In this document: piece by piece, positions 1 through 7,452 of the stretch
How the letters are laid out: each line of letters opens with the position of its first letter
How positions within the stretch are numbered: the first letter of the stretch is position 1
Program-made: the position numbers and the translations under genes
Notes under the pieces: generated by a model
Told to the model about the DNA's origin: nothing
Seen by the model: only the letters and a program-made list of their open reading frames with translations
The model's database searches: none
Origin: Mesotoga sp. UBA6090
GTDB taxonomy: Bacteria > Thermotogota > Thermotogae > Petrotogales > Kosmotogaceae
Direction of reading: 5' to 3'
NCBI RefSeq assembly: GCF_002435945.1
Contig: NZ_DIXC01000091.1
Location: 1-12,538 of the forward strand
Length of the DNA stretch: 12,538 nucleotides

Positions 1-93
1 CGCATTTCAAAGACGATTCAAATATCTACCACGAATTTATGAGACTTTCATAACTTCTTCCTGCGATTCATTCCCTTTTGCTGTCAAAGTTGA

Positions 94-297
94 GTTAAAG
101 GAGAGGAGATCCCGCTCGCAGCGAGGATATTCGCAGTTGTAGAAGTATACGATGCACTGACTTCGGATCGACCCTACCGAAAGGCCTGGAGGAAAGAAAA
201 AACGATTGAATACCTTCTTGAGAACTCAGGATTTCAGTTTGACAGGCACGTTGTGAAAGAATTCCTTGAAATCCTTGAAAGTTATCCTCCACTATGA
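94..297 (+). pseudogene. HD-GYP domain protein, 3' fragment only
   Basis: This is an open frame of 67 codons with no usable start codon; an in-frame TGA at 91-93 closes it upstream. The translation carries the well-known tail of HD-GYP phosphodiesterases: KGEEIPLAARIFAVV, then VYDALTSDRPYRKAW, then a short helix pair ending FLEILES-YPPL. In intact proteins this segment follows the HHExxDGxGYP motif and finishes the helical fold that hydrolyses cyclic di-GMP. Here the metal-binding HD and the GYP motif are absent, and the 93 bases upstream do not encode them in any + frame I could read. The fragment therefore cannot be active. It looks like a gene remnant left after a deletion or rearrangement whose junction lies near base 94. 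It ends 24 bases before the convergent lipoprotein gene. Confidence 0.8.
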
Positions 298-321
298 TCT
301 TCTACTCACAGGATCTCAATT

Positions 322-1812
322 TCACTCCTGATCCAACCCTCCGCAATTACACCTGAAAGTGGCGATTGCAATTGTGTCCCATTCAAGAGTTATCGTTATG
401 TCGGCAACCTCATAGGTAATGCCATCAACTAGCCAATCTTCAAAATGATACCCGGGATCAGGCGTTGCGCTCAAATTGACCTCCGCACCCTTATCATAGA
501 CATAAGTTCCGACATCGGGACTAACGGTTCCCCTTCCGGACTTATAGATTTCAAGAGTAACTTTCTCCACTTCTTGAACAAAGGTGGCCGAAACTGATTT
601 ATCACGGTCCATAACAACCGAAACGTTCTGGCTGTCTGAGTAATGAGAACCATCTAAGTACCACGCTTCAAAACCCCATCCATCTGCGGGAGTAGCCGAA
701 AGCGGGACGGTGGTCCCCTCTATGTAGTTGTGATTTCCGACTGCGGGACTAACGGAACCCTGACCGGTTGGCTCAGCCATTGACAAGGTGAAAATCGTTG
801 GCGGCTCTTCAATGAAGAGAGCCCTTGCCGTCTTGCTGGCATCCATGGTAATCGTTATCTGCTCAGAGCTTGAGAAGAATGCCCCATCTATCTGCCAGAA
901 ATCAAAGTCCCAGCCGTCGGACGGTGTAGCTACAAGGGTCACCATGGAGCCCTCTTCATAAATACTGTCACCGACGGCAGGTTTGACATTTCCACTACCT
1001 GAAGGTTCAAGCATCGTAAGTACGTGAGTCTTACGAACAAAAACGGCCCTTACATTTCTATCAGTGTTCATCGTGAGTTCGGCTTCACGTTCAGTGGAAT
1101 AGACTGCATCTTCAACAAGCCACTGTTCAAATAGCCACCCCTCTGTCGGTGTCGCTTGAAGGATTACAGACTTTCCAGCATCATACTTATGATCCCCGAC
1201 CGCCGGAGCAACGACTCCCTACCCTATCGGTTCGAGCATCGACAAAGTAACCGAAGCCACAGGCTCCTCGTTGAAGAAGGCTTTTACAATTTTGTTTGTG
1301 TCCATCAATAATTCAGTCGCCTCTTCACTAGAATAGAAAGCCTCGTCAACCTGCCACCTGTCGAATTCCCAGCCTTCCGTCGGAGTAGCGACAAGACCTA
1401 CCACGGTCGCATAGTCATACTGATATTCTCCCGGCACAGGAACAACATTTCCCTCACCAATAGGCTCTTCCATAGTCAAAATGACTGGCTTTCTTACGAA
1501 GAAAGCCTTGACCGTCTTTTCTGAATCTATTTCTATCGATGTTGCTTGCTCGCTTGAGTAGTACTCCTCATTCACTTCCCAGCGGTCGAAAATCCAACCC
1601 TCTTCCGGAGTGGCCTCCAGTTCAGCAGTCGTACTAATCAAATACTTGTAAGTTCCTGGAAGAGGCTGGACGGTGCCCACTCCATCTGCCTCAAGCATTG
1701 TCAGAGTAGTAGTTTTGAAGATACATCCCGTAGCAAGAAAAATCACTATAGTCACTGCCAGAAATATAATTAACGCTTTAAAGTTGAATCTTATCCTCGT
1801 TTCGGTTCTCAT
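322..1812 (-). pseudogene. InlB-type B-repeat lipoprotein, interrupted by an in-frame TAG
   Basis: One 496-codon reading frame is split by a TAG at 1219-1221 (codon 198). The upstream part (1219-1812) starts at ATG 1812 behind GGAGGG, with eight bases between. It has a charged N-terminus, a hydrophobic core at residues 13-27 and a lipobox ending in Cys30 (ATGC), so it should be a lipid-anchored surface or periplasmic protein. The rest is six tandem repeats of about 75 residues (LTM-EP-G-G-V-P-G-Y, then ATP-EGW-F--W, then D--K-V-A-F), matching the divergent InlB B-repeat or Flg_new-like fold. The frame stays open for 298 codons after the TAG with repeats intact, and the ATG at 1071 has no ribosome site, so independent restart is unlikely. 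The stop lies where repeat 2 has GAG (IGEG), so a GAG to TAG change is the likely cause. Role unknown; adhesion or surface display is typical of the family. Confidence 0.85.
352..1704 (-). repeat. six tandem protein repeats of 68-78 residues (InlB B-repeat type)
   Basis: Repeat units begin, in transcription order, at about 1704, 1479, 1245, 1020, 786 and 555. Each has a beta strand (LTM or LSM), a Gly-x-Gly turn, a Pro-x-x-Gly-x-Tyr segment, the signature ATPxxGWxFxxW and a closing strand ending in AxF. The repeats have diverged at the protein level (ATPTEGW, ATPEEGW, ATPSDGW, ATPADGW, ATPDPGY), so they are old duplications rather than recent copies. The last unit is the most diverged and is followed by a short CNCGG tail. 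Confidence 0.85.
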
Positions 1813-1870
1813 AATTCCATCCCTCCAGTAAGAGAACTCTTCTCACATGCCTTGACATCCACTTAACTGA

Positions 1871-1876
1871 ATTATA
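1871..1876 (-). promoter_or_regulatory. candidate -10 box (TATAAT) for the B-repeat lipoprotein
   Basis: A perfect TATAAT on the - strand lies about 60 bases before the ATG at 1812. The region expected to hold the -35 box is only T-rich, without a good TTGACA match, so this is a weak call. Confidence 0.35.
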
Positions 1877-2433
1877 TCCCTCGAACCTTGTGAAAAAAGT
1901 AGTAATCTAGACTCTGCCAAACCTTGATGATCATAGTCAATTCATTATGCTCATCACCGCGATTTGTTCTCAGAAAATTGAGAGAAGACTGGAGGATCCG
2001 AAATACAGAAGAATTTTGGATTACTCGGCGAAGATTGACTACGTTCTTTGATAAATTCCGAGACACTGACCAGCAATTAGTCCGCTCAGCCGGCCGATTT
2101 TTGAAAATCACATAATAGAGTTGGATTCAAGAACCATGAAACTGCATTGTTTCTGAAAACTTAGAGTAGCTGTATTCTTAAGACTTGCGATTTTCTCCAC
2201 TGATCTCTGGCAGAAGAAAATAATAGTGCGATTTTGATCTCTGATTCAGTGTCTTGCCGCTCAGCAGAATTCGGATTCACTTATTCCTCTTCGTAGACAG
2301 CTCAAACATTTCAATTTCTTCTCGGAAGGTGCTTTTAGTCGACTCAGCCGAAATCACTTACCACACTGAATTGAAGGAATTGTACATGAATTTCCATAAA
2401 CCTTCTAGCAAGAAGAACCGTTTTGGAAGAATG
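1877..2433. other. gene-poor stretch with no convincing gene
   Basis: Neither strand shows a recognisable gene here. Short open frames of 60-80 codons exist but have no ribosome site, no family signature and overlap each other. A 34-codon + strand frame at 1947-2051 reads like protein (KIERRLEDPKYRR, then AKIDYVL) and could be a relic, but I cannot assign it. No strong terminator was seen downstream of the regulator gene; the best candidate is a five-base-pair hairpin at 2402-2415. Confidence 0.5.
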
Positions 2434-3192
2434 CTATGATTCTTGTGATCTGTACCCCTGAGTAGCAGAGATTCTTTCCACAACTTCTTTCAGCATTCTC
2501 GAATATCGTGTCAGAACTTCTTCTCCCATCCTGAAGACCGGACCGGATATGCTAATAGAGGCAACAACTTCGCGAGATGAACCGAATATTGGAGCTCCGA
2601 CACAGACAACTCCATCTTCGTTCTCGCCTCTGTCGAAGGCCGTTCCTCTTGATCTTATTCTTTCTAATTCATCTCTTAGAGAATCTCTGTCAGTGATCGT
2701 CTTCGAAGTATGTGGCACAAGCTCAAGCGATTCGACCAACTTTTCGCGATCACGGTCCGGTAGAAAGGCCAGAATCGCCTTCCCAACTGCAGTGCAGTAA
2801 AGAGGGGCTCGTTTTCCTATGAAAAGCTTCGTGTGCAGTGACCTTGAACTTTCAAATCCTTCAATAGAGACGACTTCATTCCCGTCAAGGATTCCCATGT
2901 GAATAGTCTCCCCGGTCTCGAGGTGCAGTTTCTCCATCTCGCCAAAAGCAATATCCTTGATCCTCATGGAAGAAAGATATAAACTCCCTAACTCGAAGAG
3001 CTTGATTCCTATTCTGTAAGTAGAAGTCACACCATCTTTTTCGAGCACATGTTCTTCACAAAGAGCTTCAGCAATTCGGTACACGGTAGCTTTGGGAAGC
3101 CCGCTTTTCTTCGTCAGATCATCGAGACCCAGTCGGGGTTCCGTAAGACTAAATGAACCTATTATTCTGACAATCCTCTCAACACTTTGCAT
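2434..3192 (-). CDS. IclR-family transcriptional regulator
   Basis: This 252-residue protein has the normal length and layout of the IclR family. An N-terminal winged helix-turn-helix occupies about residues 1-62, with the recognition helix in GLPKATVYRI (31-40). A C-terminal effector-binding domain spans about 75-250 and contains TAVGKAILAF (134-143) and GVVCVGAPIF (194-203), both family signatures. It should act as a cytoplasmic DNA-binding dimer whose affinity changes with a small-molecule ligand, often a carboxylic or sugar acid. The gene begins 21 bases after the dctM stop, on the same strand, so it is probably the last gene of the aldolase-TRAP operon and its local regulator. The start ATG has only a modest GGGG site about ten bases upstream. 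The target operator and ligand are not known; the repeated ATTGAAA motif before the aldolase gene is a candidate site. Confidence 0.9.
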   Translation of the reverse strand: MQSVERIVRIIGSFSLTEPRLGLDDLTKKSGLPKATVYRIAEALCEEHVLEKDGVTSTYRIGIKLFELGSLYLSSMRIKDIAFGEMEKLHLETGETIHMGILDGNEVVSIEGFESSRSLHTKLFIGKRAPLYCTAVGKAILAFLPDRDREKLVESLELVPHTSKTITDRDSLRDELERIRSRGTAFDRGENEDGVVCVGAPIFGSSREVVASISISGPVFRMGEEVLTRYSRMLKEVVERISATQGYRSQES

Positions 3193-3213
3193 CTAAAGAC
3201 CCCGCTTCTGAAT

Positions 3214-4509
3214 TCAATGAGCATAACCAAGTAGTCTCGGCAGCCAAAGAACAAAATCTGCCCAGTAAGTAATTAGTACAAGTCCCATGACTTCGATTGG
3301 TATCCAGTATTTTAGCATCTCTTTGAAGACCTTGCCGACCGGAGTCTTGCTTATTGCGCTCGTTATGAAGCCCGTTTGCCCGTAAGGAGGAGTGTCAAGG
3401 GCAAGCATCAGGTTGAAAGTAGTTACAATTCCGAAGTGAACGGGGTCTATCCCCACAGCCCTCACAAGTGGAAAGACTATCGGTATTACAACCAGCTGTA
3501 TCACGGATACATCAAAGAACATTCCAAGTATGAAGAAGAGAACGTTCACACTTAGAAGCAGCATCCATGCACTAGAAAGAAGTCCCAAATCCATGAAAGT
3601 GTTCGTCAGCAATAAAGGTATCTCTTCTCTTGCAAGCACATATTTCACAACGAAGGCACCGGCAATCATGAAGCTTATAGCACCTACGTTATAGACAGTT
3701 TTGAGCATTATCTTTCTCAGCTTCTTAACTCCAAGCGTACGATAGATAAAGATACTGACGAGTATAGAATATGCAGCGAGAACGGCCGCAGATTCAGTTG
3801 GAGTGAATATTCCTCCGTAGATCCCGGCCAGGAGAATAATCGGAGCCATTAGAGCGGGAAAGGATCTAATGAAACTCTTCGCAAGTACTTTCAGCGGATA
3901 TCTCTTTCCTACTGGATAGTTTCTCTTTTTCGAGAGATAGTAGGCCATCCCAGCCTCAAGAAAACCCAGAAAGAGCCCCGGAATAATCCCTGCAAGAAAC
4001 AAGTATCCCAGAGAGGTTCCTGTCAGCATGGCATAGATTACCATCGGGATACTGGGAGGAATGAGAGGAGAAATAGTTGCCGAAGCACACGTAACCGCAC
4101 AGGCAAAGGGTCCATCATACCCGTCGTCCATCATAGCCTTTATCTCTATTGTCCCGAGACCAGAAACGTCAGCTATTTCCGAACCGCTCATGCCTGCGAA
4201 AATGATGCTCGCACCAATATTTGCATATGCAAGACCGCCACGCATGCCACCCAGAAGCTGTTTCAAGAAACCGAAAAGTCTGTCGGTTATCTCAGTATCA
4301 TTCATTACGTTTGCAGCGAATATAAACATTGGAACTGCCAACAAGACATCCTGAGCTCTCAATTCTATTGCCATTATGTCAAGAAAGATTCCAAGATCCA
4401 TTCCGGAAGTGATGAAGTAGGCGAAACCGCCCATTATCATTCCAAATGCAATGGGATATCCAAGGGCGAAGGTAGCACCGAATACTATGAAAAAGAGTAT
4501 CAATCCCAT
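3214..4509 (-). CDS. dctM: TRAP transporter large permease subunit DctM
   Basis: This 431-residue, very hydrophobic protein has the length and conserved motifs of DctM, the large membrane subunit of tripartite ATP-independent periplasmic transporters. It forms the sodium-coupled translocation path in the inner membrane. Visible signatures are GMSGSEIAD (106-114), SATISPLIPPSIP (143-155), GGIFTPTESA (232-241), GMFFDVSVIQ (329-338) and TPPYGQTGF (373-381). These mark the two inverted halves and their re-entrant hairpins. About a dozen membrane segments are expected. The start ATG at 4509 lies seven bases after a strong GGAGG and overlaps the end of dctQ by ten bases, indicating translational coupling. 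The family uses the sodium gradient to import organic acids; the substrate is set by DctP, so this subunit does not reveal it. Confidence 0.95.
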   Translation of the reverse strand: MGLILFFIVFGATFALGYPIAFGMIMGGFAYFITSGMDLGIFLDIMAIELRAQDVLLAVPMFIFAANVMNDTEITDRLFGFLKQLLGGMRGGLAYANIGASIIFAGMSGSEIADVSGLGTIEIKAMMDDGYDGPFACAVTCASATISPLIPPSIPMVIYAMLTGTSLGYLFLAGIIPGLFLGFLEAGMAYYLSKKRNYPVGKRYPLKVLAKSFIRSFPALMAPIILLAGIYGGIFTPTESAAVLAAYSILVSIFIYRTLGVKKLRKIMLKTVYNVGAISFMIAGAFVVKYVLAREEIPLLLTNTFMDLGLLSSAWMLLLSVNVLFFILGMFFDVSVIQLVVIPIVFPLVRAVGIDPVHFGIVTTFNLMLALDTPPYGQTGFITSAISKTPVGKVFKEMLKYWIPIEVMGLVLITYWADFVLWLPRLLGYAH

Positions 4510-5030
4510 GGTTCAACCTCCTTGGGAACGATTCTTCCAGAGAAGAGTTCTATGAAGCTCTTCACTATCCAGATTACGTTGTGAATGAAAGTCAAGACCA
4601 TGAAAATGGGGAAACACATGAAGAGATAAGTCCAGGGAATCCTTAAGACTTCGGACTTGATGATCTTATAGAAAAGAACATCGCCGAGCACAGGTCCAAG
4701 CGTTACAAAAAGCACAGTACAAAAAAAGAGATCGAACGCTATCTGGAGAAGCAGCTGCGCCTTTCTGGGAAGTTTGAGAAATAAAATGTCAAATTTTATG
4801 TGTGCATCGAATTTTCTTGCATAAGGCGCTCCGAGGAAAATCGTCCATATGAAGCTGTATTGCGCTATCTCGAACAATTCCGGTGAAGGGCTACTAAATA
4901 CATACCTCAGAATCACCTGGAAAAAGATGCTGAGGAAGAGCAGTCCAAGAAATATTATTCCGCCCCAGGATTCGATCAAATTCAGCGCAGTTTGAACGAC
5001 TTTGAAAAGTGACGCCAAGAGTTTCTTCAT
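4500..5030 (-). CDS. dctQ: TRAP transporter small permease subunit DctQ
   Basis: This 176-residue protein has four hydrophobic segments (about 20-40, 50-75, 92-115 and 130-160), as expected of DctQ. The first two are separated by the family signature RYVF-S-S-PE, followed by FIWTIFLGAPYA (about 60-71) and a short H-IKFDIL segment. DctQ packs against DctM in the inner membrane and helps dock the loaded binding protein. Its start ATG follows a GGGGG stretch by seven bases. The stop overlaps the dctM start by ten bases. It is separated from dctP by 65 bases that hold a strong hairpin, which may set the ratio of binding protein to membrane subunits. Confidence 0.92.
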   Translation of the reverse strand: MKKLLASLFKVVQTALNLIESWGGIIFLGLLFLSIFFQVILRYVFSSPSPELFEIAQYSFIWTIFLGAPYARKFDAHIKFDILFLKLPRKAQLLLQIAFDLFFCTVLFVTLGPVLGDVLFYKIIKSEVLRIPWTYLFMCFPIFMVLTFIHNVIWIVKSFIELFSGRIVPKEVEPWD

Positions 5031-5051
5031 GATAGACCCCCATAAAAATAG

Positions 5052-5078
5052 CCTGGACCAGGCTGGTCCTGGTCCAGG
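5052..5078 (-). promoter_or_regulatory. perfect 11-bp intergenic hairpin between dctP and dctQ
   Basis: CCTGGACCAGG and its exact reverse complement CCTGGTCCAGG flank a five-base loop. On the transcribed strand the stem is followed by CTATTTTTATG, a short interrupted U-run, and then the dctQ ribosome site. It starts 17 bases past the dctP stop. It could stabilise the 3' end of dctP mRNA or act as a partial terminator, so that more binding protein than membrane subunit is made. This arrangement is common after binding-protein genes. The hairpin is seen directly; the role is inferred. Confidence 0.75.
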
Positions 5079-5095
5079 AAATACAGCTTATCTTA

Positions 5096-6097
5096 TCAGT
5101 CCACGGGATACGACTGAATTGTTTCGTACATCCCCTTACCCCAGGCATTGTCAAATTTCTCCTGCGAATAGAATTCTTTTGCATGGTTCATGAAGGCTTC
5201 TTTGTCGGGAACTACAATCTCCATGTTGTAGTCGTCGACGAATTGTTTTAGAAGACTTGACTCCTGCTCCAAAACAAGATAGTTCATGTAGTAGCGAGCA
5301 ACTTCCAGCGCTTTGATAATATAAGTCTTATACTCAAAGGGCAGTGATTGCCAGAACTTCTCGTTGATTACAGGATTAATCATCCCTATTGAATGGTCAG
5401 TAAGAACAATGTACTTCGTGACCTCCACAAACATTGCCGACAGATCTGTTGGGAGAGGATTGTCCTGACCGTCGATAGTGCCTAACTTGAGAGCGAGATA
5501 CACTTCTCCAAAGCCCAATGGGGTAGGATTGCTTCCGATAGCACGTCCCATGTCCATGAATGCTTCGTTGTTGGGCATCCTGATCTTCATACCTTTGAGA
5601 TCTTCCGGCTTGTAAACTGGACCCGCCTTTTCGGTTGTGTTGAGCTGCCTCATACCGAGATACCATGTATCCAGAACCCTCATTCCAGTATTCGATGCCA
5701 GCTCATCGAACCATCCTTTTACCATGGGACTGTTCATTACAGAGTACATGTGGTCAAGATCCCTGAAGATGTAAGCGGCGTTCAACACTCCCATCTTCGG
5801 CATGTTACCAAGATCGGCGAACCACGATGGCGCTCCATCACCGGCCATTTCGAGGTCTCCTCTCATGACTGCCAGCAAAGATGTCTGTTGATCTCCAAGC
5901 TGGCCTGAATGGAAGACCTTCACAACTATCTTGCCTCCGCTAAGATTCTCGACAACTTCGGCAAACTTGTTCATTGCAAGGACTTGCGGTTGAGTCGGTG
6001 CAGCAACCGTATTAAAGCGAATTGTGTAGGTCTCCTCAACGGCAAAGCAAATGCACACTGTGAGCAGAAGAAAAACTACGATAAATGCCTTTTTCAT
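5096..6097 (-). CDS. dctP: TRAP transporter substrate-binding protein DctP
   Basis: This 333-residue secreted protein captures the substrate outside the cytoplasmic membrane and delivers it to DctQM. A signal peptide runs to about residue 19 (MKKAFIVV then a leucine-rich core and CFA). The mature protein shows the DctP hallmarks: GQLGDQQ near 67-73, MRQLNTTEK (149-157), DLKGMKIRMPN (166-176) and NPTPLGFGEVYLAL (190-203), then the IDGQDNPLPT stretch. Arg173 in KIRMP corresponds to the arginine that grips the substrate carboxylate in this family, so the ligand should be an organic anion. An upstream in-frame TTG at 6103 would add two residues, but the ATG at 6097 is preferred because GGGGG lies seven bases before it and only two before the TTG. 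It is 35 bases downstream of the aldolase gene. The motifs resemble sialic acid and sugar-acid binders, but the actual ligand is uncertain. Confidence 0.93.
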   Translation of the reverse strand: MKKAFIVVFLLLTVCICFAVEETYTIRFNTVAAPTQPQVLAMNKFAEVVENLSGGKIVVKVFHSGQLGDQQTSLLAVMRGDLEMAGDGAPSWFADLGNMPKMGVLNAAYIFRDLDHMYSVMNSPMVKGWFDELASNTGMRVLDTWYLGMRQLNTTEKAGPVYKPEDLKGMKIRMPNNEAFMDMGRAIGSNPTPLGFGEVYLALKLGTIDGQDNPLPTDLSAMFVEVTKYIVLTDHSIGMINPVINEKFWQSLPFEYKTYIIKALEVARYYMNYLVLEQESSLLKQFVDDYNMEIVVPDKEAFMNHAKEFYSQEKFDNAWGKGMYETIQSYPVD

Positions 6098-6123
6098 TGC
6101 CAAACCCCCTTTCGGTTTTTTGT

Positions 6124-6138
6124 TCCTGAAAGTCAGGA
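6124..6138 (-). promoter_or_regulatory. small hairpin over the aldolase stop codon
   Basis: TCCTGA and TCAGGA pair around a three-base loop and include the stop codon of the aldolase gene. On the transcribed strand it is followed by A-rich rather than U-rich sequence, so it is not a terminator. With the hairpin after dctP it places structured RNA on both sides of the dctP message. The stem is short and may have no function. Confidence 0.3.
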
Positions 6139-7050
6139 GATCTTTCCAAACTTTCTGAGAGTATCTTTCAATACCGCCACTTCGTCTTCTTCGATTTCCA
6201 TTAGTGGCGGTCTTACACGTGCAACGTCAAGCCCGGAGTGCAAAGCAAAGGCCTTTTTCACCGCCGGCAATGGATTTGTTAGACGCCTGTTCCTGCCAAA
6301 GAATGCGCTGAATAGCGAATACAACTCTTTGAAACTGCCAGTTGCTTTCGTGGCGTCGCCTGAAAGGAACTCGTCGATCAGATTCCTCATCATATCGCCG
6401 ATAACGTGGGAGCCTCCGCTTATCACACCAACTCCTCCTTGACTCATGACAGAGAGAACCATCAGATCGTCGCCGGAATAGACAACTATCTTTCCCTCTG
6501 TTGCCTTCAAGAAGGCTGAGGTCTGCAACGGATTAATTCCGGCCTCATCCTTGACGGCAACGATATTCTCAAACTCAGTTAACTTGGCCAGCGTCGCAGG
6601 ATCGATATTCGAAGCAGTGAAGAGCGGGATATTATAGACCATTATCGGAAGGTCCGTGTTCTTGCATATCTGAGAGAAGTGATAATAGATTCCTTCCTGA
6701 GTCGGGTGACAGTAATAAGGAACAACTACCATGGAAGCGTCGTATCCTAGTCTTGCAGCCTCCTTCGTCAGTTCTATCGTCTCGTGAGTGTTAGCCGTAC
6801 CTGTTCCAGCTATCAGCGGTACCCTGTCGCCAACTTCTTCTTTAACTTCTGCAAAGAGTCTTACCTTCTCCTCAAAGCTCATTGTGTAGAACTCGCCGTT
6901 TGTTCCGGCTATCACCAGAGAATCGCAATAGTTCTTACTGATCAAGTAGCTGGCGATTCTTCTTGTCATTGGATAGTCAATGGAATAGTCAGCTGCAAAT
7001 GCAGTGCTCATTGGTATAAGTATCCTTCCAAACTTGCCAACAACGTCCAT
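6133..7050 (-). CDS. DapA/NanA-superfamily aldolase (dihydrodipicolinate synthase family)
   Basis: This 305-residue protein is a class I, Schiff-base aldolase with a TIM-barrel fold. The family motifs are in order: GTNGE (49-53, pyruvate-carboxylate loop), YNIP with the catalytic Tyr139, AVKDEAG with the Schiff-base Lys167, SGDD (192-195) and GGVGVISGGSHVIG (205-218). Members condense pyruvate with an aldehyde or cleave keto acids into pyruvate. True dihydrodipicolinate synthases have an arginine just after the Tyr motif (YNVPGRT) that binds aspartate semialdehyde. Here the sequence is YNIPLFTASNI without it, and the second Thr of GTTGE is Asn51. A lysine-biosynthesis role is therefore unlikely. 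Position as first gene of a TRAP operon suggests catabolism of an imported acid, for example a 2-keto-3-deoxy sugar acid or sialic acid. The start ATG follows GGGAGG by eight bases. Confidence 0.9.
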   Translation of the reverse strand: MDVVGKFGRILIPMSTAFAADYSIDYPMTRRIASYLISKNYCDSLVIAGTNGEFYTMSFEEKVRLFAEVKEEVGDRVPLIAGTGTANTHETIELTKEAARLGYDASMVVVPYYCHPTQEGIYYHFSQICKNTDLPIMVYNIPLFTASNIDPATLAKLTEFENIVAVKDEAGINPLQTSAFLKATEGKIVVYSGDDLMVLSVMSQGGVGVISGGSHVIGDMMRNLIDEFLSGDATKATGSFKELYSLFSAFFGRNRRLTNPLPAVKKAFALHSGLDVARVRPPLMEIEEDEVAVLKDTLRKFGKIS

Positions 7051-7075
7051 CAGTACGCCTCCCTATATTTCATCT

Positions 7076-7107
7076 ATTGAAACGACATTTCTTTCATTGA
7101 AATTATA
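7076..7107 (-). promoter_or_regulatory. candidate promoter -10 and overlapping operator for the aldolase-TRAP operon
   Basis: A perfect TATAAT reads on the - strand at 7107-7102, about 52 bases before the aldolase ATG. No good -35 box lies 16-18 bases further up; a TTGACT is 23 bases away. Just downstream of the -10, two copies of ATTGAAA (+ strand, 7076-7082 and 7096-7102) lie exactly 20 bases apart, about two helical turns. The second belongs to an 11-base palindrome, TTTCATTGAAA (7092-7102). A repressor bound here would cover the transcription start. The IclR-family protein of the same operon is the obvious candidate. Confidence 0.45.
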
Positions 7108-7218
7108 CTTCTTGCCAGTCGATAATCAGAAGTCAATGAGATTCGACCTGAACCAACTAGAGGCAGAAGCACGGAATTATCAGTTATGATGCTTGAAATT
7201 CTTGTGAAAGGTCACTCT

Positions 7219-7299
7219 TTAGAATGCGAGCTTAGCCCCAATCAATAGCTCTTGATCGGGAAACTCCAAGGAATTATCTATACGGCCGATGAATTTCAT
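7219..7299 (-). pseudogene. possible relic of an outer-membrane beta-barrel C-terminus
   Basis: A 26-codon - strand frame beginning at ATG 7299 ends in two alternating, strand-like segments, MKFIGRIDNS and QELLIGAKLAF, then TAA. A final strand ending in phenylalanine is typical of outer-membrane barrels. An adjacent frame just upstream (about 7290-7378) reads FFDDGNRVKISFQKF, also strand-like, so a frameshift could connect the two. There is no ribosome site and no upstream gene body. The piece is short enough to be chance, so this is a weak call. A hairpin of nine pairs (one G-U, 7237-7260) lies inside it. The remainder of 7108-7452 shows nothing else recognisable and no clear terminator for the pgl operon. 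Confidence 0.25.
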
Positions 7300-7452
7300 G
7301 GAATTTTTGAAAAGAAATCTTTACTCGATTTCCATCATCGAAGAATCTCTTGCTTTTGCTTTTTTCGGATTTGGATGGATGGATGTATCGTAAGGCCGTA
7401 TCTATTTCAAAAGAGCCTCAATCAATGCAAGCTCAACAATTTGAAAACAAAG

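Noticed and set aside
2402..2415. CTTCT-AGCA-AGAAG hairpin as terminator of the TRAP operon
   Set aside because: Only five base pairs and no proper U-run on the - strand; too weak to call.
2254..2439. 61-codon + strand frame before the regulator's 3' end
   Set aside because: No ribosome site, no recognisable domain, and it runs into the convergent iclR-type gene.
4061..4354. 97-codon + strand frame opposite dctM
   Set aside because: Antisense shadow of a strongly supported membrane protein gene, without a ribosome site or family signature.
5909..6442. 177-codon + strand frame opposite dctP and the aldolase gene
   Set aside because: Long, but it lies antisense to two well-supported genes and spans their intergenic gap; the translation matches nothing recognisable.
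7371..7385. GGAT short tandem repeat (three copies)
   Set aside because: Too short to be a meaningful repeat locus and no gene or promoter depends on it.
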